Positions 1 through 7,983 of a stretch of 64,000 nucleotides of DNA are shown piece by piece. This stretch comes from Anaerolineae bacterium (lineage in GTDB: Bacteria; Chloroflexota; Anaerolineae; Aggregatilineales; Phototrophicaceae), in NCBI GenBank assembly GCA_022841825.1, contig JALHQT010000004.1, positions 186,001-250,000 of the forward strand. Direction: 5' to 3'. A model generated the notes under the pieces. The model saw only the letters and a list, made by a program, of their open reading frames with translations, searched no databases and was not told the origin of the DNA. How positions within the stretch are numbered: position 1 is the stretch's first letter; every line of letters starts with the position of its first letter. The position numbers and the translations under genes are program-made.

Positions 1-312
1 CCGCGCCAGGGTCATCGACGCCGCCAGCGTGACGAGATTGAGCATGGCGCTGCTGATGCGCAGGGTGAGCATGTGATCGCCGATGAGGTGCAGCAGTGGG
101 GCGTTGAGGTACATATACAGCACCTCACGTCCCTGGTATGCCTCGACAATCGGGAAGAAGCGCGCGCCGCCAAAGGCGATGCTGCGCGTAATGAGCAGAT
201 ACGCGCCTTCGTCGTAGTGCGGTCCTGGGGGATAGAGATCGAGCTGCCAGAAGCGGAGAAACGCGGCGACGAGCAGGATGATCGTCGCGAGCGGCAGATA
301 CAGTCGTTGCAT
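1..312 (-). CDS. PMT/ArnT-type membrane glycosyltransferase, N-terminal part (cut by window edge)
   Basis: Only the first 104 codons lie in the window; the gene runs off the left edge on the minus strand. The protein begins MQRLYLPLATIILLVAAFLR, an N-terminal membrane helix. It is followed by a PHYDEGAYL segment, matching the acidic DE motif in the first extracytoplasmic loop of GT-C glycosyltransferases (PMT/GT39/ArnT type), and then by a second hydrophobic stretch. Such enzymes move sugars from polyprenyl-phosphate donors to proteins or lipids on the outer face of the membrane. A second, full-length protein of the same broad type is encoded at 46924-48381. The acceptor and sugar cannot be told. 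The family assignment is fairly secure; a functional name is not. Confidence 0.7.
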   Translation of the reverse strand, partial: MQRLYLPLATIILLVAAFLRFWQLDLYPPGPHYDEGAYLLITRSIAFGGARFFPIVEAYQGREVLYMYLNAPLLHLIGDHMLTLRISSAMLNLVTLAASMTLAR

Positions 313-376
313 GTCGCCTCACTGCCTACAACACTAGCAGCGGGCGCGCGGTTTGGCAAGGCGGGACGACAAACAG

Positions 377-404
377 GTAGGGGCGCAATGCATTGCGCCC
401 CTAC
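377..404. repeat. Short palindromic repeat, GTAGGGGCG family (copy 1)
   Basis: A perfect 28-base palindrome with ends GTAGGGGCG and CGCCCCTAC, lying between the 3' end of hsp20 and the glycosyltransferase start. At least five more intergenic copies with the same ends occur in the window. It may act as a hairpin at the end of the hsp20 transcript. Confidence 0.8.
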
Positions 405-423
405 AGCCTTGTATCGAATGCGC

Positions 424-876
424 TTACTTGTGACCCGTCTTGATCGGGATCAGCTTGGGCTGCGTGGCTGGGCTTTTGGGCAGCGTCAGCGTCAGGACGC
501 CGTCCTGGTAATTCGCTTCGGCAGCGTCAAAGTTGATGTCCTGCGGCAGCCGCAGGCGGCGTGCATAGTGCCCATAGCGGCGTTCCTTGATCAGGACTTT
601 CTTGTCCTTGTGCTCGGTCGCCTCGTCCGGGATTTCGCCTTCGATGATCAGGTAATCACCCTCATGACGTACCTGGACGTGGTCAGGGCTGACACCAGGA
701 AGCTCAGTCGTGATCGTATAGTTGTGGTCATCCTCGTGCACGTCGAGAGCCAGCGCGTGGGCGCTGGTCGAGCCGCCGTTCTCCTCATTGACGAATGGAC
801 GCCAATCCTCGAACATGCGATCCATCAGGCGCTGCATGGCGCTCATCTCACGTAGTGGACTCCAGCGGGTAATCAT
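424..876 (-). CDS. Hsp20/alpha-crystallin small heat-shock protein
   Basis: A 150-residue ATP-independent chaperone that binds unfolding proteins in the cytoplasm and keeps them soluble for refolding. The N-terminal region (MITRWSPLREMSAMQRLMDR) is the usual Hsp20 opening. The alpha-crystallin beta-sandwich covers about residues 40-140, with the ELPGVSPDHVQV and DGVLTLTLPK motifs (family pattern GxLxxxxPK). The length is normal. The ATG is preceded by AAAGGAG at a 9-base distance, which supports this start. It appears to be a single-gene unit with an inverted repeat just upstream (901-916) that may control it. Family assignment is secure. Confidence 0.95.
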   Translation of the reverse strand: MITRWSPLREMSAMQRLMDRMFEDWRPFVNEENGGSTSAHALALDVHEDDHNYTITTELPGVSPDHVQVRHEGDYLIIEGEIPDEATEHKDKKVLIKERRYGHYARRLRLPQDINFDAAEANYQDGVLTLTLPKSPATQPKLIPIKTGHK

Positions 877-900
877 CTTGACTTACTCCTTTGTCTCCTA

Positions 901-916
901 TGAACGTAATCGTTCA
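901..916. promoter_or_regulatory. Inverted repeat upstream of hsp20 (candidate operator)
   Basis: TGAACG-TAAT-CGTTCA, a perfect 6+6 inverted repeat about 25 bases upstream of the hsp20 start codon and just upstream of its ribosome binding site. It is neither CIRCE nor the HspR HAIR sequence as I know them. Operator function is inferred from position and symmetry only. Confidence 0.4.
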
Positions 917-990
917 CTCACGACAATCTGAGTCTAGATCGCCCGTGTATGAGATTCATCGGAGCATTGTAAATTCTGCGCAAAAGTCGC

Positions 991-1542
991 TTAGGCATTC
1001 GCGGCGCGCCGGTTGAAGCGGTGGCGAAATTCGGCGCTGGGCTGGTAATGCGATGCTTCCGGATCATCGCTTGGGATCAGGCTGCACACGATGTGCTGAT
1101 TCCCGTCTTCCAAAGCGTAGACAAGATAGTCCTGGTCGTTACGCAGCGGGATCTGCGGCGCAAGCCAAATCTTGAAGCGGTAGACGTTGCCATCCGTATC
1201 CTGCATCACCGCGATCTGCCCCAGCAGACGGCGGATGAACGGCGTCGGCGCGGCACGCAGCGTCAGCGCATGGAGGGGAGTGCGTGCGAAGCGACGTGCG
1301 CGGATGAGCAGCATCGCGCCCAGTACGACGATGATGATGGGGATGATCAGCCACAGGCGCGCCGCCAGGCTGGGCAGGCGCAAGCCGACGACCAGCAGCG
1401 CTGGAGCAAGCAAGAGCAGCACGGTTGTAAGCGGTTCGCCGGTGATCGCCAGCCATTGCGCCGATGTTAGACGACCATCCCGGTTGCTGCGCAGGCGTCG
1501 GATCATTTCTGTACGCACCCATTCACGTTTTGGCTTTGCCAT
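991..1542 (-). CDS. Small membrane protein of unknown function
   Basis: A 183-residue protein I do not recognise. It has a basic N-terminus (MAKPKREWVRTEMIRRLRSN). Two adjacent hydrophobic segments at about residues 37-78 probably form a membrane hairpin. A soluble C-terminal half of about 100 residues follows, containing YRFKIWLAPQIPLRND and LVYALEDGNQHIVCSLIP. Both termini are predicted cytoplasmic. It lies between hsp20 and a divergent TfoX-C-like gene and shows no operon partner. No catalytic motif is visible. Confidence 0.7.
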   Translation of the reverse strand: MAKPKREWVRTEMIRRLRSNRDGRLTSAQWLAITGEPLTTVLLLLAPALLVVGLRLPSLAARLWLIIPIIIVVLGAMLLIRARRFARTPLHALTLRAAPTPFIRRLLGQIAVMQDTDGNVYRFKIWLAPQIPLRNDQDYLVYALEDGNQHIVCSLIPSDDPEASHYQPSAEFRHRFNRRAANA

Positions 1543-1610
1543 GTCATTATCTCCTTATAGCCTATCATAAAGGGAGCGAGCAGAAGCGCAACCCAACTTC
1601 CAGGGGGAAT

Positions 1611-1862
1611 ATGAGCAAGCTGGAAAAGATAAGCGGGATTGGACCCAAAACAGCGCAGTGGTTGGCGGAAATTGGCATCGAAAGCGAGGACGACATTCAC
1701 CGCCTGGGGTCGGTCGAAATCTACAGGCGGTTGAAGGCGCATCGCCCGAAAGAGGTGTCGCTCAATGCGCTCTGGGGATTGGAGGCGGTCATCATGGGTA
1801 TTCGCTGGGATCAACTGCCGCAGGATGTGAAAGAGGATCTCAGACGGCAAATTGGGGAGTAG
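1611..1862 (+). CDS. TfoX/Sxy C-terminal-domain-like small protein
   Basis: An 83-residue protein. ISGIGPKTAQWLAEIGI is a helix-hairpin-helix-like motif, followed by LKAHRPKEVSLNALWGLEAVIMG, closely matching the TfoX C-terminal domain as it occurs alone in many bacteria. The ATG follows CAGGGGGAAT, a usable ribosome binding site; upstream in-frame extension is not supported. The TAG stop codon falls inside the left end of a GTAGGGGCG repeat. The family is linked to competence regulation in Gammaproteobacteria, but the stand-alone domain has no established role here. Confidence 0.8.
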   Translation: MSKLEKISGIGPKTAQWLAEIGIESEDDIHRLGSVEIYRRLKAHRPKEVSLNALWGLEAVIMGIRWDQLPQDVKEDLRRQIGE

Positions 1863-1929
1863 GGGCGACCCATGGGTCACCCGGTCGATGAGGTACCCAT
1901 GACGGGCGGACACATAGGTCCGCCCCTAC
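1859..1929. repeat. Composite GTAGGGGCG-family repeat between convergent genes (copy 2)
   Basis: It begins GTAGGGGCG and ends CGCCCCTAC. Internally it holds the hairpin GACCC-AT-GGGTC and an 8-base-stem hairpin GGGCGGAC...GTCCGCCC. It fills the gap between the TfoX-like gene and the end of nuoN, supplies the stop codon of the former, and may act as a bidirectional transcript end. Confidence 0.75.
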
Positions 1930-1940
1930 AGACGTTATGG

Positions 1941-3479
1941 TTATGGGAACAGACTGGCGACGAGCGACACGCGCTGCGTGAGGTCGGTCGCCAGGAATGG
2001 CAGAATGCCGAGCAGCATGGTGCCCGCGAAGCTGGCGTAGACAGCCCAGTTGAGATAGGGCGTTGCGCCTTCTGCCTTGTCGCCTTCGCCATCACGCAGG
2101 TACATGTTGACGACGACGCGCAGGTAGTAGAAGCCGCTGATGATGCTCGTCAGGACGCCGATGATCGCCAGCGGGATCAAGCCCGCTTCCAGGCTCGACT
2201 GGAAGATCAGGATTTTGCCGATGAAGCCTGCCGTCCCCGGAATCCCGGTCAGACTGAGCATGAAGATTGCCATCATCAGCGCCAGCATCGGGCGCGATTT
2301 GCCCAGCCCGACGAAATCTTCCATCTGTGTGCCGCTGCCATCGTTCTTCTCGACCGCCATCGCAACGGCGAACGCACCCAGGTTGGTGAACATATAGGCG
2401 AGCAGATAGAAGAGTGCCGCCTGTGCCGCGCTGTTGGGCAGCCCGGTGCCGACGCTGACCGTGCCAGTCGCCGCGACCGCCATCATGATGTAGCCGCCAT
2501 GGGCGATGGACGAATAGGCGAGCATACGTTTGATGTTGGTCTGCGAGATGGCGATCAGGTTGCCCAGGATCATCGTCAATGCGGCGATCAGCCACATGAT
2601 CGTCTGCCAGTCGGTACTGCTGGCGGTGGCTGCCGGGGCGAGCGTGGCAAAACCGGTGCCGAAGATACGCAGCATGGCGGCGAAACCACCGACCTTCGCG
2701 CCCACGCTCATGATCGCCGTGACGGGGGTGGGTGCGCCTTCGTAGACATCCGGCGTCCACATATGGAACGGTGCTGCGGCGACTTTGAAGCCAAGCCCGA
2801 CCAGCATCAAGCCCGAACCGAGCAGCAGCAGGAGCTGCGCCGCGCCCGCGTTGGCAGCCTCTCCGCTGAAGAGCGTCGCGCTGACTGCCTGGAGGATGGC
2901 AGGGATGTTGGTCGTCCCAGTCGCGCCGTAGACCAGCGCGGCACCATAGACGAAGAAGGCGCTGGCGAAAGCGCCGAGGATGAAGTACTTGAGACCGCTT
3001 TCTTCCGACTTGAGGTCGGGCGCGCGAAAAGCCGCCAGCACGTAAAGCGGGATGCTGAGGAGTTCGAGCGCGACAAAAACGGTGATCAGGTCATTGGCGG
3101 CGACCATCCACATCGTGCCGACGGTGGCGAAGAGCAGCAGTGAATAGTACTCGCCGCGCTCAATCCCGGTGCGCTTCAGATAATCGACACTCATCAGGAT
3201 GCCGATGAAGGTCGTCGCCAGGATGACCAGGTTGGAGAAGGCGGTGAATTGGTCGGCACGGAACATGCCAAGCATCGCCTCGCCGTCAGTGTTGAACGTG
3301 AAGGCGTTGGCGATGAAGGCGAAGACCACGCCGCCCGCGGCGAGCCAGGCGGTGGTCTCTTTGCGCTCTTTGGGAATCCACAAATCCACCAGCAGCAGGA
3401 TGCACGCCCAAACCGTCAGGCTGAGGGCAGGCAAGGTGTACTGGAGATTGAATTCGCTCAGGCTTGGTACAGGGATCAT
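1941..3479 (-). CDS. nuoN: NADH-quinone oxidoreductase subunit N
   Basis: A 512-residue antiporter-like subunit of the membrane arm of complex I, last gene of the nuo operon. It is hydrophobic throughout, with the expected 14 or so membrane helices. Family motifs include the TM7 region KVAAAPFHMWTPDVYEGAPTPVTAIMSVGAK, shortened here to its core FHMWTPDVYEGAPTPVTA, and NIKRMLAYSSIAHGGY, with the conserved lysine and histidine of the proton path. The length is normal. It starts 10 bases after nuoM, which indicates co-transcription. It is one of three Mrp-like proton-pumping subunits (L, M, N). Confidence 0.97.
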   Translation of the reverse strand: MIPVPSLSEFNLQYTLPALSLTVWACILLLVDLWIPKERKETTAWLAAGGVVFAFIANAFTFNTDGEAMLGMFRADQFTAFSNLVILATTFIGILMSVDYLKRTGIERGEYYSLLLFATVGTMWMVAANDLITVFVALELLSIPLYVLAAFRAPDLKSEESGLKYFILGAFASAFFVYGAALVYGATGTTNIPAILQAVSATLFSGEAANAGAAQLLLLLGSGLMLVGLGFKVAAAPFHMWTPDVYEGAPTPVTAIMSVGAKVGGFAAMLRIFGTGFATLAPAATASSTDWQTIMWLIAALTMILGNLIAISQTNIKRMLAYSSIAHGGYIMMAVAATGTVSVGTGLPNSAAQAALFYLLAYMFTNLGAFAVAMAVEKNDGSGTQMEDFVGLGKSRPMLALMMAIFMLSLTGIPGTAGFIGKILIFQSSLEAGLIPLAIIGVLTSIISGFYYLRVVVNMYLRDGEGDKAEGATPYLNWAVYASFAGTMLLGILPFLATDLTQRVSLVASLFP

Positions 3480-3489
3480 GCTTTGCCCC

Positions 3490-5040
3490 TTAACGTGCCG
3501 CGACGGTCGTTACGAACTGTGTGACCTGCGCCACGATTTGCCCAACCGTCGAGTCCATCGGCGCGAAGAATAACGCCGGGTAGATACCAATGATGAAACA
3601 GCCGACCACGACGGGCACCAGTGCGGCGTATTCCTGCCAGCTCAAGCCGTGCAGGTGCTTGTTCTCTTCCTTGTCCAGCTCGCCCATGAAGACCTTCTGG
3701 AACATGTAGAGCATGTAAACTGCCGCCAGGATGACGCCGAGCGTGGCAAACAGGGCGAAGAAGAAGCCCAGGTATTCGCTGCCGAAGGTGCCCATCAGAA
3801 TGGTGAACTCGCCGACGAACCCGTTCAGACCGGGCAGCCCCATGCTGCTCATGGTCAGCACGAGGCTGATTGCACCGAAGACAGGCAGTGCCTTCCAGAT
3901 GCCGCCGTAAGCATCGAGCGCTTTGGTGTGGCGGCGTTCGTAGAGCATCCCGACGACGAGGAACAAGCCGCCGGTGCTGATGCCGTGATTGACCATTTGC
4001 AGGATGCTGCCCTGGATGCCCTGGCTGTTCAGCGCGAAGATGCCCAGGACGATGAAGCCCATATGCGAGACAGAGGAGTAAGCGACCAGCTTCTTGGCGT
4101 CGGTCTGCGCATACGAGACCCACGCGCCGTAGATGATGCCGATGACCGCCAGCACGCCGATGACGGGTGCCCAGGCGACCGAGGCTTCGGGGAACATCGG
4201 CAGCAGGATGCGGATCATGCCGTAGCCGCCGAGCTTCAGCAATACGCCTGCCAGGATGACCGAGCCAGCCGTCGGCGCTTGAACGTGCGCGTCGGGCAGC
4301 CAGCTATGCAGGGGCCAGAGCGGGACTTTGATCGCCATCGCTATGAAGAAGCCGAGGAAGAGGAACGACTGCGTGCTGAACAAGCCGCTGAACGGGAAGA
4401 CGAGCGCGCCGCTCTGCACCGCCGCGATGATTTCCGGGATGGCGAAGGTTCCCGCCTGATTGCCGACATAGAGGATTGCCAGCAGCATCAGCACCGAACC
4501 CGCCAGGGTATAGAGGAAGAACTTGACTGCCGCATAGACGCGGTTTTCGGAACCCCAGATGCCGATCAGGAAGTACATCGGCACGAGGGTGACCTCGAAG
4601 AAGATGTAGAAGACGATCAGATCCTGGATCATGAACGCGCCGAGCATCGCCCATTCCAGCAGCATCAGGAAGGCGTAGTAGAGCTTTTCGCGCCCACGCT
4701 CTTCGAGGATGTGCGACGCCATGGATGCGAAGATCGCGACGGGCATGATGAAGCCCGTCAGGACGATCATCAGCAGGCTGACGCCATCCACGCCGACGAA
4801 ATAGCTGACGCCGAAGGTGGGCAGCCAATCCCAACGCTGCACCATCTGCAAGCCGGGGTCTGCCGGATTGTAGCTCGCCCACATGACCAGCGTGAGCGCG
4901 AAGATCACCAGGCTGAAGCCGAGCGCGGTGTAGCGGATGTTCCGCCCCTGCGCTTCGGGGATTGCCGCGATGATGGTCATACCGACCAACGGCAAAAAGA
5001 GGATTACCGTCAGCAGCGAAAGTCCGCTTGCTTCCATCAT
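3490..5040 (-). CDS. nuoM: NADH-quinone oxidoreductase subunit M
   Basis: A 516-residue antiporter-like proton-pumping subunit of complex I. GVDGVSLLMIVLTGFIMP, the conserved ILLEWAMLG-type helix (MLLEWAMLGAFMIQD), KVPLWPLHSWLPDAHVQAPT and DAKKLVAYSSVSHMGF are typical NuoM sequences carrying the TM5 glutamate and the central lysines. The length is normal. It lies between nuoL and nuoN in the standard order, with 19 bases to nuoL. Confidence 0.97.
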   Translation of the reverse strand: MMEASGLSLLTVILFLPLVGMTIIAAIPEAQGRNIRYTALGFSLVIFALTLVMWASYNPADPGLQMVQRWDWLPTFGVSYFVGVDGVSLLMIVLTGFIMPVAIFASMASHILEERGREKLYYAFLMLLEWAMLGAFMIQDLIVFYIFFEVTLVPMYFLIGIWGSENRVYAAVKFFLYTLAGSVLMLLAILYVGNQAGTFAIPEIIAAVQSGALVFPFSGLFSTQSFLFLGFFIAMAIKVPLWPLHSWLPDAHVQAPTAGSVILAGVLLKLGGYGMIRILLPMFPEASVAWAPVIGVLAVIGIIYGAWVSYAQTDAKKLVAYSSVSHMGFIVLGIFALNSQGIQGSILQMVNHGISTGGLFLVVGMLYERRHTKALDAYGGIWKALPVFGAISLVLTMSSMGLPGLNGFVGEFTILMGTFGSEYLGFFFALFATLGVILAAVYMLYMFQKVFMGELDKEENKHLHGLSWQEYAALVPVVVGCFIIGIYPALFFAPMDSTVGQIVAQVTQFVTTVAAR

Positions 5041-5059
5041 GAAAAACTACTCCTCCAAT

Positions 5060-7648
5060 TTAGCCGCCGGTATTGAGCAGCGGCAGCAGTAACACAAGGA
5101 TGACAACGACGACGCCCAGGAGCAGCGACAGAGCATAAACACGCACGTCACCCGCCTGGATGAGCCGCACTTTGCTGCTTAACCAGCGCGTGACACGACC
5201 GATGCCGTTGACGGTGCCGTCGATCACGCCGAGATCAACCGGCTTGCTCAGGATTTCGCCAATGGCGTTGAAGCCATCGCGGATGACCGTATTGTGGAAG
5301 TAGCCGTGCCAGAAGCGCTGGTCGATGGTGTTTGCCAGGAAGCCCGCCATCGCATTGAATGGGCGCTCGAAGGCGCGGTTGTAGAATTCGTCCCAATACA
5401 GGCGCGCGTTTGCCAGCGACCAAATCGGGCTTTCCAGCGGGTCGCGGTTTTCCTCGCCGACCAGCGACTTCTCGCCACCATAGATACGTCTCGCCAGAAA
5501 GATAGCGACGAGGGCGCTGGCAGTTGCCAGCAGCGCGATGCCGAGCTGGAATGCCGGGGCGTGCGAATGGATGACGCTCTGCTGCATCCAGTAGACGAAG
5601 TGGTAGGTGCCGAAGATTTGGTCCAGGAAGAAGAACGGACGCGGAAGCTGCATAAAGCCCGCGAGGATGCTGCCGATAGCGAGCAGCGCGAGCGGGACCG
5701 TCATCAGCCAGACGCTCTCTGGCGCTTTTCGCGCAGCTTCTGTGCGCGGTTTGCCGTGGAAGACGAGTTCGATCTGCCGCCACATATAGAAGGCGGTCAG
5801 GAACGCCGCCGCGAAGAGGACGCCGAAGGCGATGTAGCCATGCAGCGCACCTTCTTCGAGTCCGATCAGCCACGAGTCGGCGAGGATTTCGTCCTTCGAC
5901 CAAAAGCCGCTCAACGGGAAGATCCCCGCCAGCGCCAGCGTGCCGATGAGATAGGTCAGATAGGTGACGGGCATCCGACGCCACAGACCGCCCATGTTGC
6001 GCATGTCCTGCGGGTCGAAGTCGTCATCGTGCGCGTGGTCGTCGGCGTGTGCGTCGTGACCATGTGCGTTCTCGCCATGCACCGGATGCGGGTCGTGGTC
6101 ATCGTGCCCGTGACCGTGTTTCCCGTGCGCGAGGTGATGCCCGTGTTCAACGCCGTGAATGACCGAGCCGCTCCCCAGGAAGAGGAGCGCCTTGAAGAAG
6201 GCGTGGGTGAGCAGGTGGAAGACCGCCGCGCTGTACGCGCCAACGCCGACCGCAGCGACCATGAAGCCGAGCTGCGATACGGTCGAATAGGCGAGGACGC
6301 GCTTGATGTCCCACTGACCGATGGCGACGAAACCTGCCATGATCGCCGTTCCAGCGCCGACCAGCGTGACGACGACCGAGGTGAGTTCCGCTTCGTGGTA
6401 CCAGACGTTGGCGCGCACCATCATGTAGACGCCCGCCGTGACCATCGTCGCCGCATGGATGAGTGCCGACACGGGCGTAGGACCCGCCATCGCGTCCGGC
6501 AGCCAGACGAAGAGCGGGATTTGGGCGGATTTGCCCGCCGCGCCAAGCAGCATGAACAGGGTGATCAGCACAAGCACTGTTTCAAACGGCAGGCTGAAGG
6601 GACCGAAATCGACGATATGTTCACCCTCGTGCAGCAGGCGCTCGGTTTGACCGAAGACGCCGAGCTGTTCGGTGGCGATGTGATCGTTGTTCACATAGAC
6701 GACGGCAGGTTCGCCGTGTCCTTCTTCTTCGCCTTCAGCGGCGGCTTCGCCCTCAGCGTGCGCTTCGCCTTCTGTGGCAGCAGCGCCTTCGGCGTGGCTT
6801 TCGCCTTCAGTCGTCGTGGTGGCTTCGGCAGCCGTTGCGCCCTCGGTGGTCGCGGCGGCTTCGCTGTGTTCGCCTGGGGTGGCTTCACCCTCGGCAGGCG
6901 CTTCGGTCTCGGATTTGTGCTCCTCCTGATAGAGGAGGTATGCCGGTGAACCCACTGGAGCGTATTTGCTGCCTTCTGCGAGTTCTGGGTTGGCGACTTC
7001 GCCAGGGCGATAGTAGTCGAGTGTGCCGAACGTCCAGAAGATCAGGAAGATCGCCATCAGCAGACCAAAGTCGCCGACGCGGTTGACGATGAACGCCTTA
7101 CGCGCCGCGTTGCTGTTGCGCCAGCCGACACCCTTCGCCTTATCGAACCAGAAGCCGATCAGCAGGAACGAGCAGAGACCCACGCCTTCCCAACCCACGA
7201 ACATCATCAGGAAGTTATTCCCGGTGACGAGGATGAGCATGAAAGCGAGGAACATATTCAGATAGGCGAAGAAGCGATGATACTTGGGGTCGCCGTGCAT
7301 GTAGCCAGCGGCGTACATGTGGATGAGCGAGCCGATGCCCGTGACGACGAGCATCATCGTCACACTCAGCGTATCCACGCGCTGCTGCCAGGGGATGACG
7401 ACGCTGTCACCGATCTGTATCCAGCCATCGAGCAGCGGAGGATTGACGACCGCCCCCTGATAATTGCTGTTGACCAGGTACAGGTAAAGCAGGAATGACA
7501 CCACGAACGCCAGCGAGGCGGCAATCGTAGCGATGGCACTGACCCCTTTTTCCGTCAATCGCGCGCCCACAAACAGGTTGATGAACGCGCCAATCGCCGG
7601 AAACAGGATGACCAGGGTGACAAGTTGCGGATAAGTGTCCATATGCAT
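5060..7648 (-). CDS. nuoL: NADH-quinone oxidoreductase subunit L with two low-complexity insertions
   Basis: The large antiporter-like subunit at the distal end of the complex I membrane arm, with the long lateral helix at its C-terminus. The core motifs are present: MFVGWEGVGLCSFLLIGFW, GAAGKSAQIPLFVWLPDAM, GPTPVSALIHAATMVTAG and DIKRVLAYSTVSQLGF. At 862 residues it is about 200 longer than usual. The excess is mainly an Ala/Glu/Gly/Thr-rich stretch at about residues 233-319 and a His/Asp-rich stretch at about residues 499-546, with about 16 His in about 46 residues. A second in-frame ATG two codons in (position 7642) is an equally possible start. The gene is 6 bases from nuoK. Confidence 0.95.
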   Translation of the reverse strand: MHMDTYPQLVTLVILFPAIGAFINLFVGARLTEKGVSAIATIAASLAFVVSFLLYLYLVNSNYQGAVVNPPLLDGWIQIGDSVVIPWQQRVDTLSVTMMLVVTGIGSLIHMYAAGYMHGDPKYHRFFAYLNMFLAFMLILVTGNNFLMMFVGWEGVGLCSFLLIGFWFDKAKGVGWRNSNAARKAFIVNRVGDFGLLMAIFLIFWTFGTLDYYRPGEVANPELAEGSKYAPVGSPAYLLYQEEHKSETEAPAEGEATPGEHSEAAATTEGATAAEATTTTEGESHAEGAAATEGEAHAEGEAAAEGEEEGHGEPAVVYVNNDHIATEQLGVFGQTERLLHEGEHIVDFGPFSLPFETVLVLITLFMLLGAAGKSAQIPLFVWLPDAMAGPTPVSALIHAATMVTAGVYMMVRANVWYHEAELTSVVVTLVGAGTAIMAGFVAIGQWDIKRVLAYSTVSQLGFMVAAVGVGAYSAAVFHLLTHAFFKALLFLGSGSVIHGVEHGHHLAHGKHGHGHDDHDPHPVHGENAHGHDAHADDHAHDDDFDPQDMRNMGGLWRRMPVTYLTYLIGTLALAGIFPLSGFWSKDEILADSWLIGLEEGALHGYIAFGVLFAAAFLTAFYMWRQIELVFHGKPRTEAARKAPESVWLMTVPLALLAIGSILAGFMQLPRPFFFLDQIFGTYHFVYWMQQSVIHSHAPAFQLGIALLATASALVAIFLARRIYGGEKSLVGEENRDPLESPIWSLANARLYWDEFYNRAFERPFNAMAGFLANTIDQRFWHGYFHNTVIRDGFNAIGEILSKPVDLGVIDGTVNGIGRVTRWLSSKVRLIQAGDVRVYALSLLLGVVVVILVLLLPLLNTGG

Positions 7649-7654
7649 GGAGGC

Positions 7655-7954
7655 TTAACCTTCCATCTGGCGCAGATCGTCGATGTTGATGCTGTGTTTG
7701 GTTCGGAAGATGGCGACAATCAGCGCCAGACCGACCGCGACTTCAGCAGCAGCCACCGTGATGATGAAAAAGACAAACAAATGCCCCGCTTCCGACCCCC
7801 ACTGATGGGCGAACGCCACCAGCGCGAGGTTGGTCGCATTGAGCATTAACTCAACCGACATAAAGACCAGGATTGCATTCCGGCGGAACAGCACCCCCAG
7901 CACGCCCATCGTGAACAGGATGACACTCAGCAGAATAAACCATTCGGTTTGCAT
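7655..7954 (-). CDS. nuoK: NADH-quinone oxidoreductase subunit K
   Basis: A 99-residue, three-helix membrane subunit of complex I. FTMGVLGVLFRRNAILVFMS and VELMLNATNLALVAF carry the conserved glutamates of the E-channel (E in SVELMLN and in AAAEVAVGLAL). The length is normal. It lies 29 bases after nuoJ in the standard order and contributes to the central proton path with NuoJ and NuoH. Confidence 0.97.
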   Translation of the reverse strand: MQTEWFILLSVILFTMGVLGVLFRRNAILVFMSVELMLNATNLALVAFAHQWGSEAGHLFVFFIITVAAAEVAVGLALIVAIFRTKHSINIDDLRQMEG

Positions 7955-7983
7955 AACGTCCGATTGCTCCTTCGGTGCGGGTG

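Noticed and set aside
901-916. LexA (SOS) box before hsp20
   Set aside because: The repeat has GAAC and GTTC but with a 6-base spacer, not the 4-base spacer of the Gram-positive-type LexA box, and the gene is a chaperone.
1872-3143. Long open frame opposite nuoN
   Set aside because: It mirrors nuoN codon structure in a high-GC region, is rich in Asp/Arg/Gln/His with no family pattern, and the opposite strand encodes an intact, well-conserved protein.
3649-5076. Long open frame opposite nuoM
   Set aside because: An antisense shadow of nuoM with a low-complexity charged composition and no recognisable domain.
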